NCBI RefSeq assembly: GCF_029773605.1
Contig: NZ_CP103807.1
Location: 1,753,501-1,817,500, forward strand
DNA length: 64,000 bases
DNA from: Actinobacillus genomosp. 2
GTDB taxonomy: Bacteria > Pseudomonadota > Gammaproteobacteria > Enterobacterales > Pasteurellaceae
Reading direction: 5' to 3'
Numbering within the stretch: the stretch's first letter is position 1; every line of letters starts with the position of its first letter. Below the pieces are notes generated by a model that saw only the letters and a list, made by a program, of their open reading frames with translations, was not told the origin of the DNA and searched no databases. This document shows, piece after piece, positions 46,020 to 55,290 of the stretch. The translations under genes were made by a program, and so were the position numbers.

Positions 46020-46399
46020 GAAATATACCTCAAAGTTTGAATTTTAAACACACGTTTTTATTTGGAAAAAATAGATAGCGGATAAACCGCAATGACGAGA
46101 AATATGCCGAAGAATTGTTGAGAAGTAAAGCTGATAAAATAAAACATATTGGTATTTTTGTGTGTTTTTTTAGATAAATAAACTGGTTGGTTGTGTTTGT
46201 TTTGGATTATTATTCTAATTTTGTTTGGTTTTTAGAGGTTTATATAGCGTGCTGATTCAATTTGTAGCACAACTGTTTGAATATCAAGGGCTTAAAAAAT
46301 GAGCGGAAAAGAAATGGTAGGAGAAAGGATAACGAAGCGAAATAAGAAAAGCGGTTAATTTTGTTAAAAATTTGACAAAATTAACCGCTTATCGGATGA
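46020..46399. other. 380-bp intergenic region upstream of the NSS transporter
   Basis: No convincing gene. It contains the uptake-sequence stem-loop at 46349-46390. The rest is AT-rich leader and promoter space for the NSS gene. Confidence 0.5.
46349..46390 (-). repeat. Uptake-sequence stem-loop upstream of the CorC-type gene's 3' end
   Basis: AAGCGGTTAATTTTGT and ACAAAATTAACCGCTT are a 16-bp perfect inverted repeat with a 10-nt loop, 10 nt after the stop of the CorC-type gene. Probably its transcription end. Confidence 0.65.
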
Positions 46400-47698
46400 C
46401 TATTCTTTGGTTGGGAGAACTGGTTCGACTTTAGCTTGTTTTACCATATTATCCGCCACTTCTAGAACTGTAACTTTTAAATTATTCAGTTCAAATTGCG
46501 TATCTTCATCCGGAATTTTTTCAAGATGTTCCAAAATAAGACCGTTGAATGTTCGTGCTTCATCAACCGGTAAATTCCAGCCGAATAATTTATTTAAATC
46601 ACGTAAATTTGCTGAACCTTCAATAATGACTGTGCCATCCGATTGTTGCTGAACTTCTTCTTCGATCGTTGGGGCTGTTGACGTGGTAAATTCACCGACA
46701 ATTTCTTCTAAAATATCTTCTAAAGTGACTAAACCTTTAATGTCGCCATATTCATCAACCACTAAACCGATACGTTCTTTATTGCTTTTAAAGTTCATTA
46801 ATTGTGTCGTCAGTGGTGTGCCTTCCGGAATAAAGTACACCTCGTCAACCGCACGAATGAGTGTTTCCTTACTTGGTTCGTCTTTTTCTAATAGCAAGCG
46901 GAATGCCTCTCGTACACGCAACATTCCTAGCACATTTTTATCCATATTGCCTTTATACAACACTACTCGAGCATGTGCCGCATGATTTAGTTGACGCATA
47001 ATGGATTTCCAATCGTCATCAATATCGATACCGCCAATATCATTACGAGGTACCATAATATCTTCGACTGTGACTTTTTCCATATCTAAGATGGAAATTA
47101 ACATTTCTTGGTGTTCAGTCGGAATAAATTTCCCGGCTTCCAAAACGACACCACGTAATTCTTCCGCACTTAATCCGGTGTTTTCATCTTTTTTAACGCG
47201 TAAGAGTTTCATTAAAGCGTTGATGATTAAATTCATAAAGAATACCAACGGCATTAATAATTTTTTTAATGGGGTCAAGATGTAACTTGCAAAAAAACCG
47301 ATTCTTTCCGGATAAATTGCAGCAATCGTCTTAGGTAAGATTTCTGAGAAAACTAGCATTACAAAGGTCAATGCACCAGTTGCAATTGCCACACCAGCAT
47401 CGCCGGCTAAACGCATACCGATCATTGTTGCAATCGCAGAAGCGGCAATATTGACTAAGTTATTACAAATAAGGATAAGGCTGAGTAATACATCTGTTTT
47501 ACTGAGAAGCTTTTCCGCAAGTTTCGCCCCTTTATGACCGCTTTCGGCAAGGTGACGCATTTTATAACGGTTAAGTGACATTAAACCCGTTTCAGAACTT
47601 GAGAAAAATGCAGAAAGGAATAAAAGAATAGCGAGTGAAATAAAAAGCGTACTCAGGGGAATACTGTCCAAAATAAACGTCCTATATAAATGAATCAT
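46400..47698 (-). CDS. HlyC/CorC-family CNNM transporter (YfjD/CorB-like)
   Basis: 432 residues. N-terminal DUF21/CNNM membrane domain (about 10-190, with LFLSAFFSSSETGLMSLNRYKMRHLAESGHKGA and LICNNLVNI). Two CBS domains follow (about 205-330, VEDIMVPRNDIGGID and LVVDEYGDIKGLVTLEDILEEIVGEF), then a CorC_HlyC domain to the end. This arrangement matches magnesium/cobalt efflux-type proteins such as CorB and E. coli YfjD. Direction of transport is uncertain. It lies next to ypjD, as in E. coli. Confidence 0.88.
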   Translation of the reverse strand: MIHLYRTFILDSIPLSTLFISLAILLFLSAFFSSSETGLMSLNRYKMRHLAESGHKGAKLAEKLLSKTDVLLSLILICNNLVNIAASAIATMIGMRLAGDAGVAIATGALTFVMLVFSEILPKTIAAIYPERIGFFASYILTPLKKLLMPLVFFMNLIINALMKLLRVKKDENTGLSAEELRGVVLEAGKFIPTEHQEMLISILDMEKVTVEDIMVPRNDIGGIDIDDDWKSIMRQLNHAAHARVVLYKGNMDKNVLGMLRVREAFRLLLEKDEPSKETLIRAVDEVYFIPEGTPLTTQLMNFKSNKERIGLVVDEYGDIKGLVTLEDILEEIVGEFTTSTAPTIEEEVQQQSDGTVIIEGSANLRDLNKLFGWNLPVDEARTFNGLILEHLEKIPDEDTQFELNNLKVTVLEVADNMVKQAKVEPVLPTKE

Positions 47699-47767
47699 TA
47701 AGCGGCCAAATTTGAAAAATTATTTGCAATATTGCCGAAAAATTTGACCGCTCCCAGTATCTGCCGA

Positions 47768-48565
47768 TTAGATAAAATGACTACCAAAATAACCGACAGT
47801 AAGTAGTATTGTACCTAAAATCGAATAAATTAGCACCCGATTTCCACGCCAACGGAATTTCCATTGTCCTAAAAGTTGGATATTGTAAACAAGCCAAGCA
47901 AGAAATGAGAATATTGCTTTATGGATTTGTTCAGGTGCAAAGAAGTTGTGTAAATAAATCATACCTGATATTAGCGTTACGGTTAGCAAGGCCTGAGCAG
48001 CTAATGTTAGTGTAAAAAAGTGGCGTTCTACGGTCATTAACGGTGGTAGCATACTACAAAAAACTGCTTTTTTGCTTTTAAGTTTCTTATCTAACCATTT
48101 TAATTGGAATGCATAAATTAAAGCGAGGAAAAACAGAGCATAAGAAAAAATTGCAATGCCTAAATGGAATATAAGCCCAGTGTTTTGTGCAATATTTTTG
48201 ACAAAATTACCGCTTGTAAAAGTAGATATGGCGACACTACAGATACCGAAGGTATAAACGACCATCAACGGAAACCAAACAGTTTTCCAACGAGGTAAAG
48301 CCAGTGTAGCGAAGGCTGTTAGTAATAAGCTCATCATTGAATTTACATTTGCGAGCGAGAAATTTTGCCCAATTCCCCTTAAAATAAATTCCTGAGATAA
48401 GCTAATGGTGTGGAATAGTACGGCAAGCAAACCGAAACCAAAGACCGCTTTAATATTCGGTTTTTGATCTGCAGTTTGGTGTTCTAAATTGACGAGTGTG
48501 GGAGTAACCCATAATAATGCGGTAAAATAAGCGAGTATCGCTAAAGTAGCAAATAACATTGTCAT
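47768..48565 (-). CDS. ypjD: Inner membrane protein YpjD (CcsA/cytochrome c assembly-like)
   Basis: 265 residues from the ATG at 48565 (MTMLFATLAILAY); 48559 is also possible. The open frame to 48604 adds a lysine-rich piece absent from the family. Eight or so transmembrane helices. QNFSLANVNSMMSLLLTAF, LIFHLGIAIFSYALFFLALIYAFQL and LPPLMTVERHFFTLTLAAQALLTVTLISGMIYLHNFF match YpjD. The family is related to haem-handling CcsA/CcmC proteins; a role in magnesium efflux with CorB has been suggested elsewhere. In E. coli ypjD is likewise beside yfjD. Confidence 0.87.
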   Translation of the reverse strand: MTMLFATLAILAYFTALLWVTPTLVNLEHQTADQKPNIKAVFGFGLLAVLFHTISLSQEFILRGIGQNFSLANVNSMMSLLLTAFATLALPRWKTVWFPLMVVYTFGICSVAISTFTSGNFVKNIAQNTGLIFHLGIAIFSYALFFLALIYAFQLKWLDKKLKSKKAVFCSMLPPLMTVERHFFTLTLAAQALLTVTLISGMIYLHNFFAPEQIHKAIFSFLAWLVYNIQLLGQWKFRWRGNRVLIYSILGTILLTVGYFGSHFI

Positions 48566-48739
48566 CCCGTTTAATTTCAAAATAAGAATAGTTTTCAGAT
48601 ACAAGTAATCAACTTACCAGTTTTATTGATTTTTTGCTATGGTTAGATGTGAAAAAATTCTTAAAGTTTACCTTATATCAAAGCATTTGAATGATCTTAT
48701 TCAACCGCAGATATATTTTAGAAAAATCCGATTTTCTCT

Positions 48740-48768
48740 TTGACTATTTTGCTTTCTATCTGTAATAT
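48740..48768 (+). promoter_or_regulatory. Putative promoter of yceD-rpmF giving a near-leaderless mRNA
   Basis: TTGACT (48740-48745), a 17-nt spacer and TAATAT (48763-48768). The yceD ATG begins 10 nt after the -10, so transcription would start about 2-3 nt before it. No Shine-Dalgarno sequence is present in between. Confidence 0.55.
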
Positions 48769-48777
48769 GCACACCCT

Positions 48778-49302
48778 ATGCAAAAGGTAAAACTACCCCT
48801 TACTATTGACCCATATAAAGACGCTCAGCGTCGAATGGATTACGAAGGCTACTTTCCAAGTAGTCTACTTAGTCGTTTGGGTGAATCAGTATGTAATGTG
48901 CTAAGCGATGCACAAGTTACTCTCTCGTTATATGTTGATCCCCAACGCTTGACCGTCATTAAAGGGACGGCTAAAGTTGAGGTGGAATTTGATTGCCAAC
49001 GATGTGGTAACCCGTTTACACAAACGCTTGACTGTTCGTTTTGTTTCAGTCCAGTGTCCAATATGGATCAGGCGGACAATTTGCCCGAAATTTATGAACC
49101 TATCGAAGTAAACGAGTTCGGTGAAGTAAATTTACTAGATATGATTGAAGATGAATTTATCATCGAATTGCCTCTAGTCCCGATGCATAGTGAAGAACAC
49201 TGTGAAGTGTCCGTGAGTGAACAGGTGTTTGGCGAATTGCCGGAAGAATTGGCGAAAAAACCTAACCCGTTCGCTGTATTAGCTAATTTAAAGAAAAACT
49301 AG
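48778..49302 (+). CDS. yceD: YceD (DUF177) protein, 23S rRNA accumulation protein
   Basis: 174 residues. The start MQKVKLPLTIDPYKDAQRRMDYEG matches the E. coli YceD start as I know it, so the ATG is right even though it lacks a ribosome binding site. The zinc-like pair FDCQRCGNPF is at about residues 64-73. EPIEVNEFGEVNLLDMIEDEFIIELPLVP and the ending FGELPEELAKKPNPFAVLANLKKN are conserved. It is linked to 23S rRNA processing or stability in other bacteria. rpmF follows after 17 nt, a nearly universal pairing. Confidence 0.92.
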   Translation: MQKVKLPLTIDPYKDAQRRMDYEGYFPSSLLSRLGESVCNVLSDAQVTLSLYVDPQRLTVIKGTAKVEVEFDCQRCGNPFTQTLDCSFCFSPVSNMDQADNLPEIYEPIEVNEFGEVNLLDMIEDEFIIELPLVPMHSEEHCEVSVSEQVFGELPEELAKKPNPFAVLANLKKN

Positions 49303-49319
49303 ATCTAGGAGTATAGCCA

Positions 49320-49490
49320 ATGGCTGTTCAACAAAATAAAAAATCTCGTTCACGTCGTGATATGCGTCGTTCACACGATGCATTAACAACAGCAGCAGTT
49401 TCAGTAGATAAAACAACTGGTGAAACTCACTTACGTCACCACGTAACTGCTGATGGTTACTACCGTGGTCGTAAAGTAATCAACAAATAA
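49320..49490 (+). CDS. rpmF: 50S ribosomal protein L32
   Basis: 56 residues, starting [20 protein letters not shown] and ending [10 protein letters not shown], typical L32. It is too short for many ORF callers. This version lacks the zinc cysteines of some L32 forms, as usual for gamma-proteobacteria. A CTAGGAG ribosome binding site precedes it. It sits between yceD and plsX in the conserved ribosome-to-lipid synthesis operon. Confidence 0.97.
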   Translation: MAVQQNKKSRSRRDMRRSHDALTTAAVSVDKTTGETHLRHHVTADGYYRGRKVINK

Positions 49491-49514
49491 TCTCGGTTAG
49501 TTTCGAGGTATCAG

Positions 49515-50549
49515 TTGAATCGTCTAACCCTCGCGTTAGATGTGATGGGCGGGGACTTTGGTCCCCGTATTACTATCCCGGCATTATCTTTAGCATTGGA
49601 AAAAAATCCAATGTTATCTTTTGTTTTATTTGGCGATCAGAGCCAATGTTCCCCATTACTTAATTCCCTTCCGTCTACGCAGCAACAGCGAATTAGTTTT
49701 GTACATACATCTCATATTATTGAAGCCGATATTCCTTTTACTCAAGCATTACGCCAAAGTAAAGGCAGTTCAATGCGTTTGGCATTGGAAGCTGTGGCTA
49801 AGGGAAAGGCAGACGGCTGTATAAGTGGCGGAAACACAGGGGCATTGATGGGATTAGCTAAATTATTGATAAAGTCGTTACCAAATATTGAACGCCCGGC
49901 ATTGACGACTTTAATTCCAAGTATTAATGGTAAATCAAGCGTGATGTTAGATCTTGGTGCTAATGTAGAAGCAGATAGTCATCTACTTCTCCGGTTTGCT
50001 GAAATGGGTAATATTTTTGCCGAAGTGATGCTGGATTTGGTCTATCCGCGTTTAGCATTATTAAATATTGGTACGGAAGAGAATAAAGGTACTCAAATTA
50101 TTCGTGATACGCATCAGTTGCTTAAACAGCGTTATGATTTAAACTATATTGGTTTTATTGAAAGCGATAAGCTAATGAATCATATGGCGGATGTGATTGT
50201 TTGTGACGGTTTTAGCGGTAATATTGCCTTAAAATCTTTAGAGGGGGCGGCGAAAAATATTCTTACCCTATTTAAAAAAACAACGCCGGATTCTCATCTT
50301 TGTCATACAGTAAAACGTTATTTGTTACGTGCAATTTTTTACCGCTATTATCGTAAATTACAGCAAATTAATCCGGATCGACATAACGGAGCAACATTAT
50401 TAGGATTGTCTTCCGTTGTTGTAAAAAGCCATGGTGGAGCCGGTGTAAATGCATATTTTTATGCGATAGATCATGCGATTGGGCAGATCAGAGGCAAAAT
50501 TCCTGATAAAATTTCACAAGGTTTAAACAGATTACATCAAAATTTATAG
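49515..50549 (+). CDS. plsX: Phosphate acyltransferase PlsX
   Basis: 344 residues, starting with TTG ([22 protein letters not shown]), with CGAGG upstream. The DVMGGDFGP motif at residues 9-17 is the family signature and makes this start necessary. [40 protein letters not shown] and [10 protein letters not shown] follow. It makes acyl-phosphate from acyl-ACP, starting phospholipid synthesis via PlsY. It precedes fabH by 11 nt. Confidence 0.96.
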   Translation: MNRLTLALDVMGGDFGPRITIPALSLALEKNPMLSFVLFGDQSQCSPLLNSLPSTQQQRISFVHTSHIIEADIPFTQALRQSKGSSMRLALEAVAKGKADGCISGGNTGALMGLAKLLIKSLPNIERPALTTLIPSINGKSSVMLDLGANVEADSHLLLRFAEMGNIFAEVMLDLVYPRLALLNIGTEENKGTQIIRDTHQLLKQRYDLNYIGFIESDKLMNHMADVIVCDGFSGNIALKSLEGAAKNILTLFKKTTPDSHLCHTVKRYLLRAIFYRYYRKLQQINPDRHNGATLLGLSSVVVKSHGGAGVNAYFYAIDHAIGQIRGKIPDKISQGLNRLHQNL

Positions 50550-50560
50550 AGAATCGAAAT

Positions 50561-51511
50561 ATGTACAGCAAAATTCTAGCCACAGGCAGTTATTTACCTG
50601 CTCAAATTCGTACTAATGCTGATTTAGAAAAAATGGTAGATACAACTGATGAGTGGATTTTTACTCGATCTGGAATGAAAGAACGCCGTATCGCCACAGC
50701 AGAAGAAACGGTGGCGACAATGGGAGCGGAAGCGGCTAAAAAAGCATTGGAAGTAGCAAAAATCGATCCTAATGAAATTAATCTTATCGTAGTTGGAACG
50801 ACAACAAACTCACATGCCTATCCAAGTGCGGCTTGCCAAATTCAAGGTATGTTAGATATTAAAGATGCAATTGCTTTTGATGTCGCTGCCGCTTGTACTG
50901 GGTTTGTCTATGCGTTAAGTGTTGCTGATCAATTTGTACGTACTGGAAAAGTAAAGAAAGCCTTGGTTATCGGCTCTGATTTAAATTCTCGTGCATTAGA
51001 TGAAACTGATCGTAGCACAGTGGTGCTATTCGGTGATGGAGCCGGTGCGGTTATTCTTGAAGCAAGTGAAGACCAAGGTATTATTTCGACTCATTTACAT
51101 TCGTCTTCCGATACTGAATATATGCTTGCTTTACCGGCACAACAGCGTGGTAATGAGAAATCTGGCTTTATTCAAATGCAAGGTAATGCAACCTTTAAAT
51201 TAGCGGTAGGTCAGCTCTCAAGCGTGGTGGAAGAAACCCTTGAAGCGAATAACTTACAAAAATCGGATTTAGACTGGTTAGTGCCGCATCAAGCGAATAT
51301 TCGTATTATTGCCGCAACCGCAAAAAAACTCGAAATGGATATGTCGCAAGTGGTATTAACAGTTGAAAAATACGGCAATAACAGTGCAGCAACCGTGCCT
51401 GTTGCATTAGATGAAGCGGTGCGTGACGGACGTATTCAACGCGGTCAATTATTGTTACTTGAAGCATTTGGTGGCGGTTGGACTTGGGGTTCTGCCCTTG
51501 TTCGTTTTTAA
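50561..51511 (+). CDS. fabH: 3-oxoacyl-[ACP] synthase III
   Basis: 316 residues. It condenses acetyl-CoA with malonyl-ACP to begin fatty acid synthesis. The catalytic triad is visible: Cys in [13 protein letters not shown] (about 112), His in VPHQANIRI (about 243) and Asn in YGNNSAAT (about 273). [13 protein letters not shown] ends the protein. It is cotranscribed with plsX. trmB follows 47 nt later on the same strand. fabD does not follow as it does in E. coli. Confidence 0.97.
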   Translation: MYSKILATGSYLPAQIRTNADLEKMVDTTDEWIFTRSGMKERRIATAEETVATMGAEAAKKALEVAKIDPNEINLIVVGTTTNSHAYPSAACQIQGMLDIKDAIAFDVAAACTGFVYALSVADQFVRTGKVKKALVIGSDLNSRALDETDRSTVVLFGDGAGAVILEASEDQGIISTHLHSSSDTEYMLALPAQQRGNEKSGFIQMQGNATFKLAVGQLSSVVEETLEANNLQKSDLDWLVPHQANIRIIAATAKKLEMDMSQVVLTVEKYGNNSAATVPVALDEAVRDGRIQRGQLLLLEAFGGGWTWGSALVRF

Positions 51512-51558
51512 CCAATATCATCTCTAACAAGCGCTCAAAAAAGATAGAATTTTTACAA

Positions 51559-52320
51559 ATGTCAGAAAAACAAACTTTTGCAGATAAAAAACGTAAAACC
51601 GTAGAACAAGCTGAATTTACCGAAGACGGTCGTTATCTTCGTAAAGTACGTAGTTTCGTGTTACGTACCGGCCGTTTAAGTGATTACCAACGGGATATGA
51701 TGAATAACAACTGGGCGAATCTCGGTTTGGATTATCAAAACACGCCTTTCAATTTTGAGCAAATTTTCGGTAACAACAATCCGGTTGTGTTAGAAATCGG
51801 TTTCGGTATGGGACGTTCGTTAGTTGAAATGGCGGAGCAAAATCCGGATCGTAACTACATCGGTATTGAAGTGCATACACCGGGTGTTGGTGCTTGTATC
51901 GCTTATGCTGTAGAAAAAGGTGTAAAAAACTTGCGTGTGATTTGCCATGATGCCACCGAAATCTTACGTGATTCAATTGCTGATGGTGCACTTGGCGGTC
52001 TACAGCTCTATTTCCCGGATCCATGGCAAAAAGCGAAACACCATAAACGCCGTATCGTACAGCCGGAATTTATCACTCGAGTGCTCACTAAATTAGGCGA
52101 TAATGGTTTTATCCATTTCGCAACCGACTGGGAAAACTACGCAGAACATATGCTGGAAGTATTACGTCAATTTGACAAAGAGTTACGTAATACCTCAGCA
52201 ACCAATGATTTTATTCCACGCCCAGATTTCCGTCCTTTAACCAAGTTTGAAGAACGCGGTCATCGTCTTGGACACGGCGTGTGGGACTTATATTTCGTTA
52301 AACAAGCACAATCGGTTTAA
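51559..52320 (+). CDS. trmB: tRNA (guanine-N7-)-methyltransferase TrmB
   Basis: 253 residues from the ATG at 51559 ([14 protein letters not shown]). The open frame extends back into the end of fabH without family sequence. It methylates G46 of tRNA. SAM-binding [16 protein letters not shown] (about residues 78-93), [39 protein letters not shown] with the catalytic/tRNA motif, and [13 protein letters not shown] are characteristic. Together with yggL it forms a commonly conserved pair. Confidence 0.96.
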   Translation: MSEKQTFADKKRKTVEQAEFTEDGRYLRKVRSFVLRTGRLSDYQRDMMNNNWANLGLDYQNTPFNFEQIFGNNNPVVLEIGFGMGRSLVEMAEQNPDRNYIGIEVHTPGVGACIAYAVEKGVKNLRVICHDATEILRDSIADGALGGLQLYFPDPWQKAKHHKRRIVQPEFITRVLTKLGDNGFIHFATDWENYAEHMLEVLRQFDKELRNTSATNDFIPRPDFRPLTKFEERGHRLGHGVWDLYFVKQAQSV

Positions 52321-52366
52321 CGATTGATTTTAACTATCCATTCTCATTAAATAAGGGGAGATACAA

Positions 52367-52708
52367 ATGGCTATTCAACGTAATGCGCGCCAGCGTAAAA
52401 AAATGCACTTAGCAGAATTCCAAGAATTAGGTTTCTTAGTAAAATTCCAATTCGCAGAAAACACAGGGATTGATCAAATTGATTTAACTGTAGATCGTTT
52501 CATCGCAGAAGTTATCAAACCAAACGGTTTAGCTTATGAAGGTAGCGGTTACTTACATTGGGAAGGTTTAGTTTGCTTAGAAAAATTAGGCAAATGTGAC
52601 GAATCTCACCAACAATTAGTAAAAACTTGGTTAGAAAACAATGGCTTAACTCAAGTTGAAGTAAGCGATTTATTCGACATCTGGTGGGATTATCCGGTTC
52701 AAGGCTAA
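52367..52708 (+). CDS. yggL: YggL family protein (DUF469)
   Basis: 113 residues. Start RNARQRKKMHLAEFQELGFLVKFQF matches YggL, and the C-terminus is LFDIWWDYP. In E. coli YggL binds 50S subunits and affects ribosome assembly. It follows trmB by 46 nt with GGGGAG upstream, the same order as in E. coli. An uptake-core pair lies in the gap after it (52719-52762). Confidence 0.92.
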   Translation: MAIQRNARQRKKMHLAEFQELGFLVKFQFAENTGIDQIDLTVDRFIAEVIKPNGLAYEGSGYLHWEGLVCLEKLGKCDESHQQLVKTWLENNGLTQVEVSDLFDIWWDYPVQG

Positions 52709-52770
52709 TGCTTTAGCGATAAGCGGTTAAATTTTGCAAAAAATGGCAAACTCCGGCCGCTTTCTATCAT

Positions 52771-52798
52771 GAGGGCGGGTGTATTCCCGCCCGAATAG
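52771..52798. repeat. Single REP-like hairpin upstream of yggT
   Basis: GGGCGGGTGTATTCCCGCCC (52773-52792) is a 7-bp stem with a 6-nt loop. It resembles the GTATTCGCCC unit at 39243-39315 but lacks the GTAGGG head. Confidence 0.4.
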
Positions 52799-52831
52799 TT
52801 TATAGAGATATTTTTATTAAGAGGAAGATAG

Positions 52832-53365
52832 ATGGAATTTTTAGCCCCAGTTCTTTCAATCATTATCGGCTTTTTTAGCTTTGTATTAATTTTGCGTACT
52901 TGGCTGCAATTTTGCCGTGTTGATCCCTATATGCCGTTATCACAATCGTTACTGCGCTTCACTTCGCCATTAGTGAATCCGGTAAGCAAAGTAATTCCAA
53001 CCGTAAAAAACATCAATTTTGCCGCATTACTGATTGCGTTGTTATTGCTTGCATTCGAAAAATTTGTGTTAGGTATACCCGTTGCAATGGCAGTATTAGC
53101 CGGCTTATTAGGCGTAGTAAAAACTTTCGGTCAGATTCTATTTTTCACCACTTTAATTCGTGCCTTAATGAGTTGGGTCACTCGTGGTGATCACCCGTTA
53201 GATTATATGGTGGCACAAATTACCGAGCCGGTATTAGGCTTTATCCGTAAATTATTACCGCGTACCGGTATGTTAGATTTTTCGGTGATGGTTCTCGGTT
53301 TTGGCTTAATTCTGCTTAATAACCTTTTCTATAGTATATTTGGCGTGCTTTGGGCGATTGCTTAA
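52832..53365 (+). CDS. yggT: YggT family membrane protein
   Basis: 177 residues with two YGGT repeats: FVLILRTWLQFCRVDPYMPLSQSLLRFTSPLVNPVSKVIP in the first half and TTLIRALMSWVTRGDHPLDYMVAQITEPVLGFIRKLLP in the second. Four to six transmembrane helices. Function is poorly known (osmotic or cell-envelope roles proposed). Its stop directly precedes the ATG of the next gene (TAAATG), with which it pairs in most gamma-proteobacteria. Confidence 0.92.
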   Translation: MEFLAPVLSIIIGFFSFVLILRTWLQFCRVDPYMPLSQSLLRFTSPLVNPVSKVIPTVKNINFAALLIALLLLAFEKFVLGIPVAMAVLAGLLGVVKTFGQILFFTTLIRALMSWVTRGDHPLDYMVAQITEPVLGFIRKLLPRTGMLDFSVMVLGFGLILLNNLFYSIFGVLWAIA

Positions 53366-53665
53366 ATGGAAGCAGTAGAATATATTGAAAATCCGTGTGG
53401 CATCCGCCTGCGGATTTTTTTACAACCAAAGGCAAGTCGCGATCAAATTGTCGGTTTACACGATAACGAACTCAAAATTGCAATTACCGCACCACCAGTC
53501 GATGGCGCGGCTAACGCGCATTTGCTGAAATATTTAAGCAAGTTATTTAAAGTGCCTAAAAGCGGCATTGTGTTAGAGAAAGGCGAGCTACAGCGACATA
53601 AGCAATTATTTGTGCCAGAACCCAAATTGCTTCCGAAGGAAATCGAAGCACTGCTGAATAAATAA
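53366..53665 (+). CDS. yggU: YggU family protein (DUF167)
   Basis: 99 residues. Starts [29 protein letters not shown] and carries [24 protein letters not shown], the family signature. A small alpha/beta protein of unknown role. Starts immediately at the yggT stop. Confidence 0.92.
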   Translation: MEAVEYIENPCGIRLRIFLQPKASRDQIVGLHDNELKIAITAPPVDGAANAHLLKYLSKLFKVPKSGIVLEKGELQRHKQLFVPEPKLLPKEIEALLNK

Positions 53666-53669
53666 AAAA

Positions 53670-53707
53670 CGGTGGGATGTTTGCAAAGTTTTGCAGAAAT
53701 CCCACCG
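53670..53707 (-). terminator. Terminator after ccp
   Basis: CGGTGGGAT and ATCCCACCG form a 9-bp stem. On the minus strand TTTTTT follows. It lies between convergent yggU and the peroxidase gene. Confidence 0.75.
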
Positions 53708-53722
53708 CTTGTGTATGTGAAA

Positions 53723-55123
53723 TTATTTCACTTTCTCATTAGTTAGCAATTTGCCTTTATATTCACCGGTCAATGACTCTAAGAAAGCAACTAACTCATT
53801 AAGCTCTGTATCAGAGAATTGTTTATTGCTTTGGTAAATACCCATAATACGAACTGCTTCTTTTAAATCTTTCGCACTTGCATCGTGCATATATGGCGCG
53901 GTTAATGCTACGTTACGTAAAGTTGGTACTTTGAAACGGTGCATATCGCTTGGATCTTTCGTTACTGCATAACGTCCTTGATCAGCATCAGTTAATTCCG
54001 TACCACGGTCTTTGAAGTAGTCGCCGTATAAGCCCATATATTCAAATGATTGGCCGCCCATTGCCGTACCAGTATGGCAAGTATCACATTTCGCATTTTT
54101 GAAATGTTCATAACCACGTTTTTGCACATCAGTTAATGCGTTTTGATCACCTTTTAAGAAACGGTCGAAGGCACTGTTCGGTGTAATAAGCGTTTTTTCG
54201 TATTCACCAATCGCATCGGTAACATTCGCTTGCGTAAGCGTTGGATAAATTTCGTGGAAACGTTTCATAAACTCTTCGTCTTTACTAAGTCTCGCAAGAA
54301 TATCATCCCAACTTTTTGAACCCATCTCAATTGGATTAGTTGGCGGACCACCGGCTTGATCAGCTAATGTTTTCGCACGACCGTCCCAGAATTGCCATTT
54401 ATTAAATGCCGCATTAAATACGGTTGGTGCATTAATTCCACCTTTTAAGCCATGAATCCCTTCTGCAACAGGTAAGTTATCCACACCACCTTGAGCTAAT
54501 TTATGGCAGGTATGACATTGAATTGATCCGTCACCTGATAAACGTCCGTCAAAATAAAGTCCTTCACCTAATGCCACTTTATGTGGATCGGTTGCTAATT
54601 GATCCGGAATCGGTTGAACTAAACGAGTCGCATCTGCACCTTCTGTTTTTGGCAAGAAATGTGCTTGGCGTTGAGCTGTAATCCAATCCAAAATGATTTT
54701 TTTCTGTGCATCATCAGGACGAGAACCCCAGTGTACGTGGATATATTTCGCAATTGGCATTTCGTCATTACGGATAACTTGTTCCAATTTTGCAAGATCT
54801 GCTTCAGAAAGTTTACTTGGATCTTTCATCCCTTCAATTAAACGATCTAGACGGAAGAATTTAACACCTTTCTCAATATCCTCAGCCATAACTTGACCCA
54901 CTAAAGGCAGTTTGGTATAGCCAGGTAATTCAGCATTTGGTGTATGGCAGTATTGACAGCCATTTTCAAACATTACCCCAGCAACTGCTTTGTGTGATTC
55001 TGGTAATTCAGCTGACGCTAATAGTTTTGGTGCTTGCTCTTTATCAAACCAATGTGCGTATCCGACAAGAGAAAAATAGCCTATACCGGCAATGGCTAAG
55101 GCAGAAAGTAAATATTTTTTCAT
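53723..55123 (-). CDS. ccp: Tri-haem cytochrome c peroxidase (quinol peroxidase type)
   Basis: 466 residues from the ATG at 55123 (MKKYLLSALAIAGIGYFS), with CGGAGGT upstream. The open frame to 55159 adds a poor leader. The N-terminal signal-anchor helix is at about residues 3-20. Three CXXCH haem sites are visible: CQYCH at about 57-61 in an extra N-terminal domain, CHTCH near 204, and CDTCH near 349. Classical bacterial peroxidases have two, so this is the YhjA/QPO type. The third haem is thought to take electrons from quinol, as described for the Aggregatibacter quinol peroxidase. It removes periplasmic H2O2. An FNR box upstream points to anaerobic induction. Confidence 0.92.
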   Translation of the reverse strand: MKKYLLSALAIAGIGYFSLVGYAHWFDKEQAPKLLASAELPESHKAVAGVMFENGCQYCHTPNAELPGYTKLPLVGQVMAEDIEKGVKFFRLDRLIEGMKDPSKLSEADLAKLEQVIRNDEMPIAKYIHVHWGSRPDDAQKKIILDWITAQRQAHFLPKTEGADATRLVQPIPDQLATDPHKVALGEGLYFDGRLSGDGSIQCHTCHKLAQGGVDNLPVAEGIHGLKGGINAPTVFNAAFNKWQFWDGRAKTLADQAGGPPTNPIEMGSKSWDDILARLSKDEEFMKRFHEIYPTLTQANVTDAIGEYEKTLITPNSAFDRFLKGDQNALTDVQKRGYEHFKNAKCDTCHTGTAMGGQSFEYMGLYGDYFKDRGTELTDADQGRYAVTKDPSDMHRFKVPTLRNVALTAPYMHDASAKDLKEAVRIMGIYQSNKQFSDTELNELVAFLESLTGEYKGKLLTNEKVK

Positions 55124-55151
55124 AGGTAACCTCCGTTTAAGTGAGGTTACT

Positions 55152-55157
55152 ATTATC
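55152..55157 (-). promoter_or_regulatory. Putative -10 of ccp
   Basis: GATAAT on the minus strand. A start near 55145 would be 41.5 bp from the FNR box centre. Confidence 0.5.
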
Positions 55158-55179
55158 ACTAAAACTAGGTATATATTTT

Positions 55180-55193
55180 TTGATATTTATCAA
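55180..55193. promoter_or_regulatory. FNR box upstream of ccp
   Basis: TTGAT-ATTT-ATCAA, an exact match to the FNR consensus. Class II position relative to the predicted ccp start. Confidence 0.75.
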
Positions 55194-55245
55194 TAGTTTT
55201 AATCTATACCAACTATTCTAACGATATGTAGAAATTATTAAATGA

Positions 55246-55274
55246 AAAAACGCCTACAGAAGTAAGCGTTTAAA
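55246..55274 (-). terminator. Weak terminator after yjdM
   Basis: AAACGC and GCGTTT form a 6-bp stem. On the minus strand TTTTTTCATT follows. It lies 17 nt beyond the yjdM stop. Confidence 0.5.
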
Positions 55275-55290
55275 ATAGGAATCAGGTTAA

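Noticed and set aside
46058..46147. 29-codon hydrophobic minus-strand frame (MFYFISFTSQQFFGIFLVIA) in the leader of the NSS transporter
   Set aside because: No ribosome binding site, low-complexity T-rich sequence, and no family resemblance. It is probably chance in an AT-rich leader, though a leader peptide cannot be fully excluded.
55180..55193. CRP reading of the ccp box
   Set aside because: The half-sites TTGAT/ATCAA with N4 are FNR, not CRP (TGTGA-N6-TCACA).
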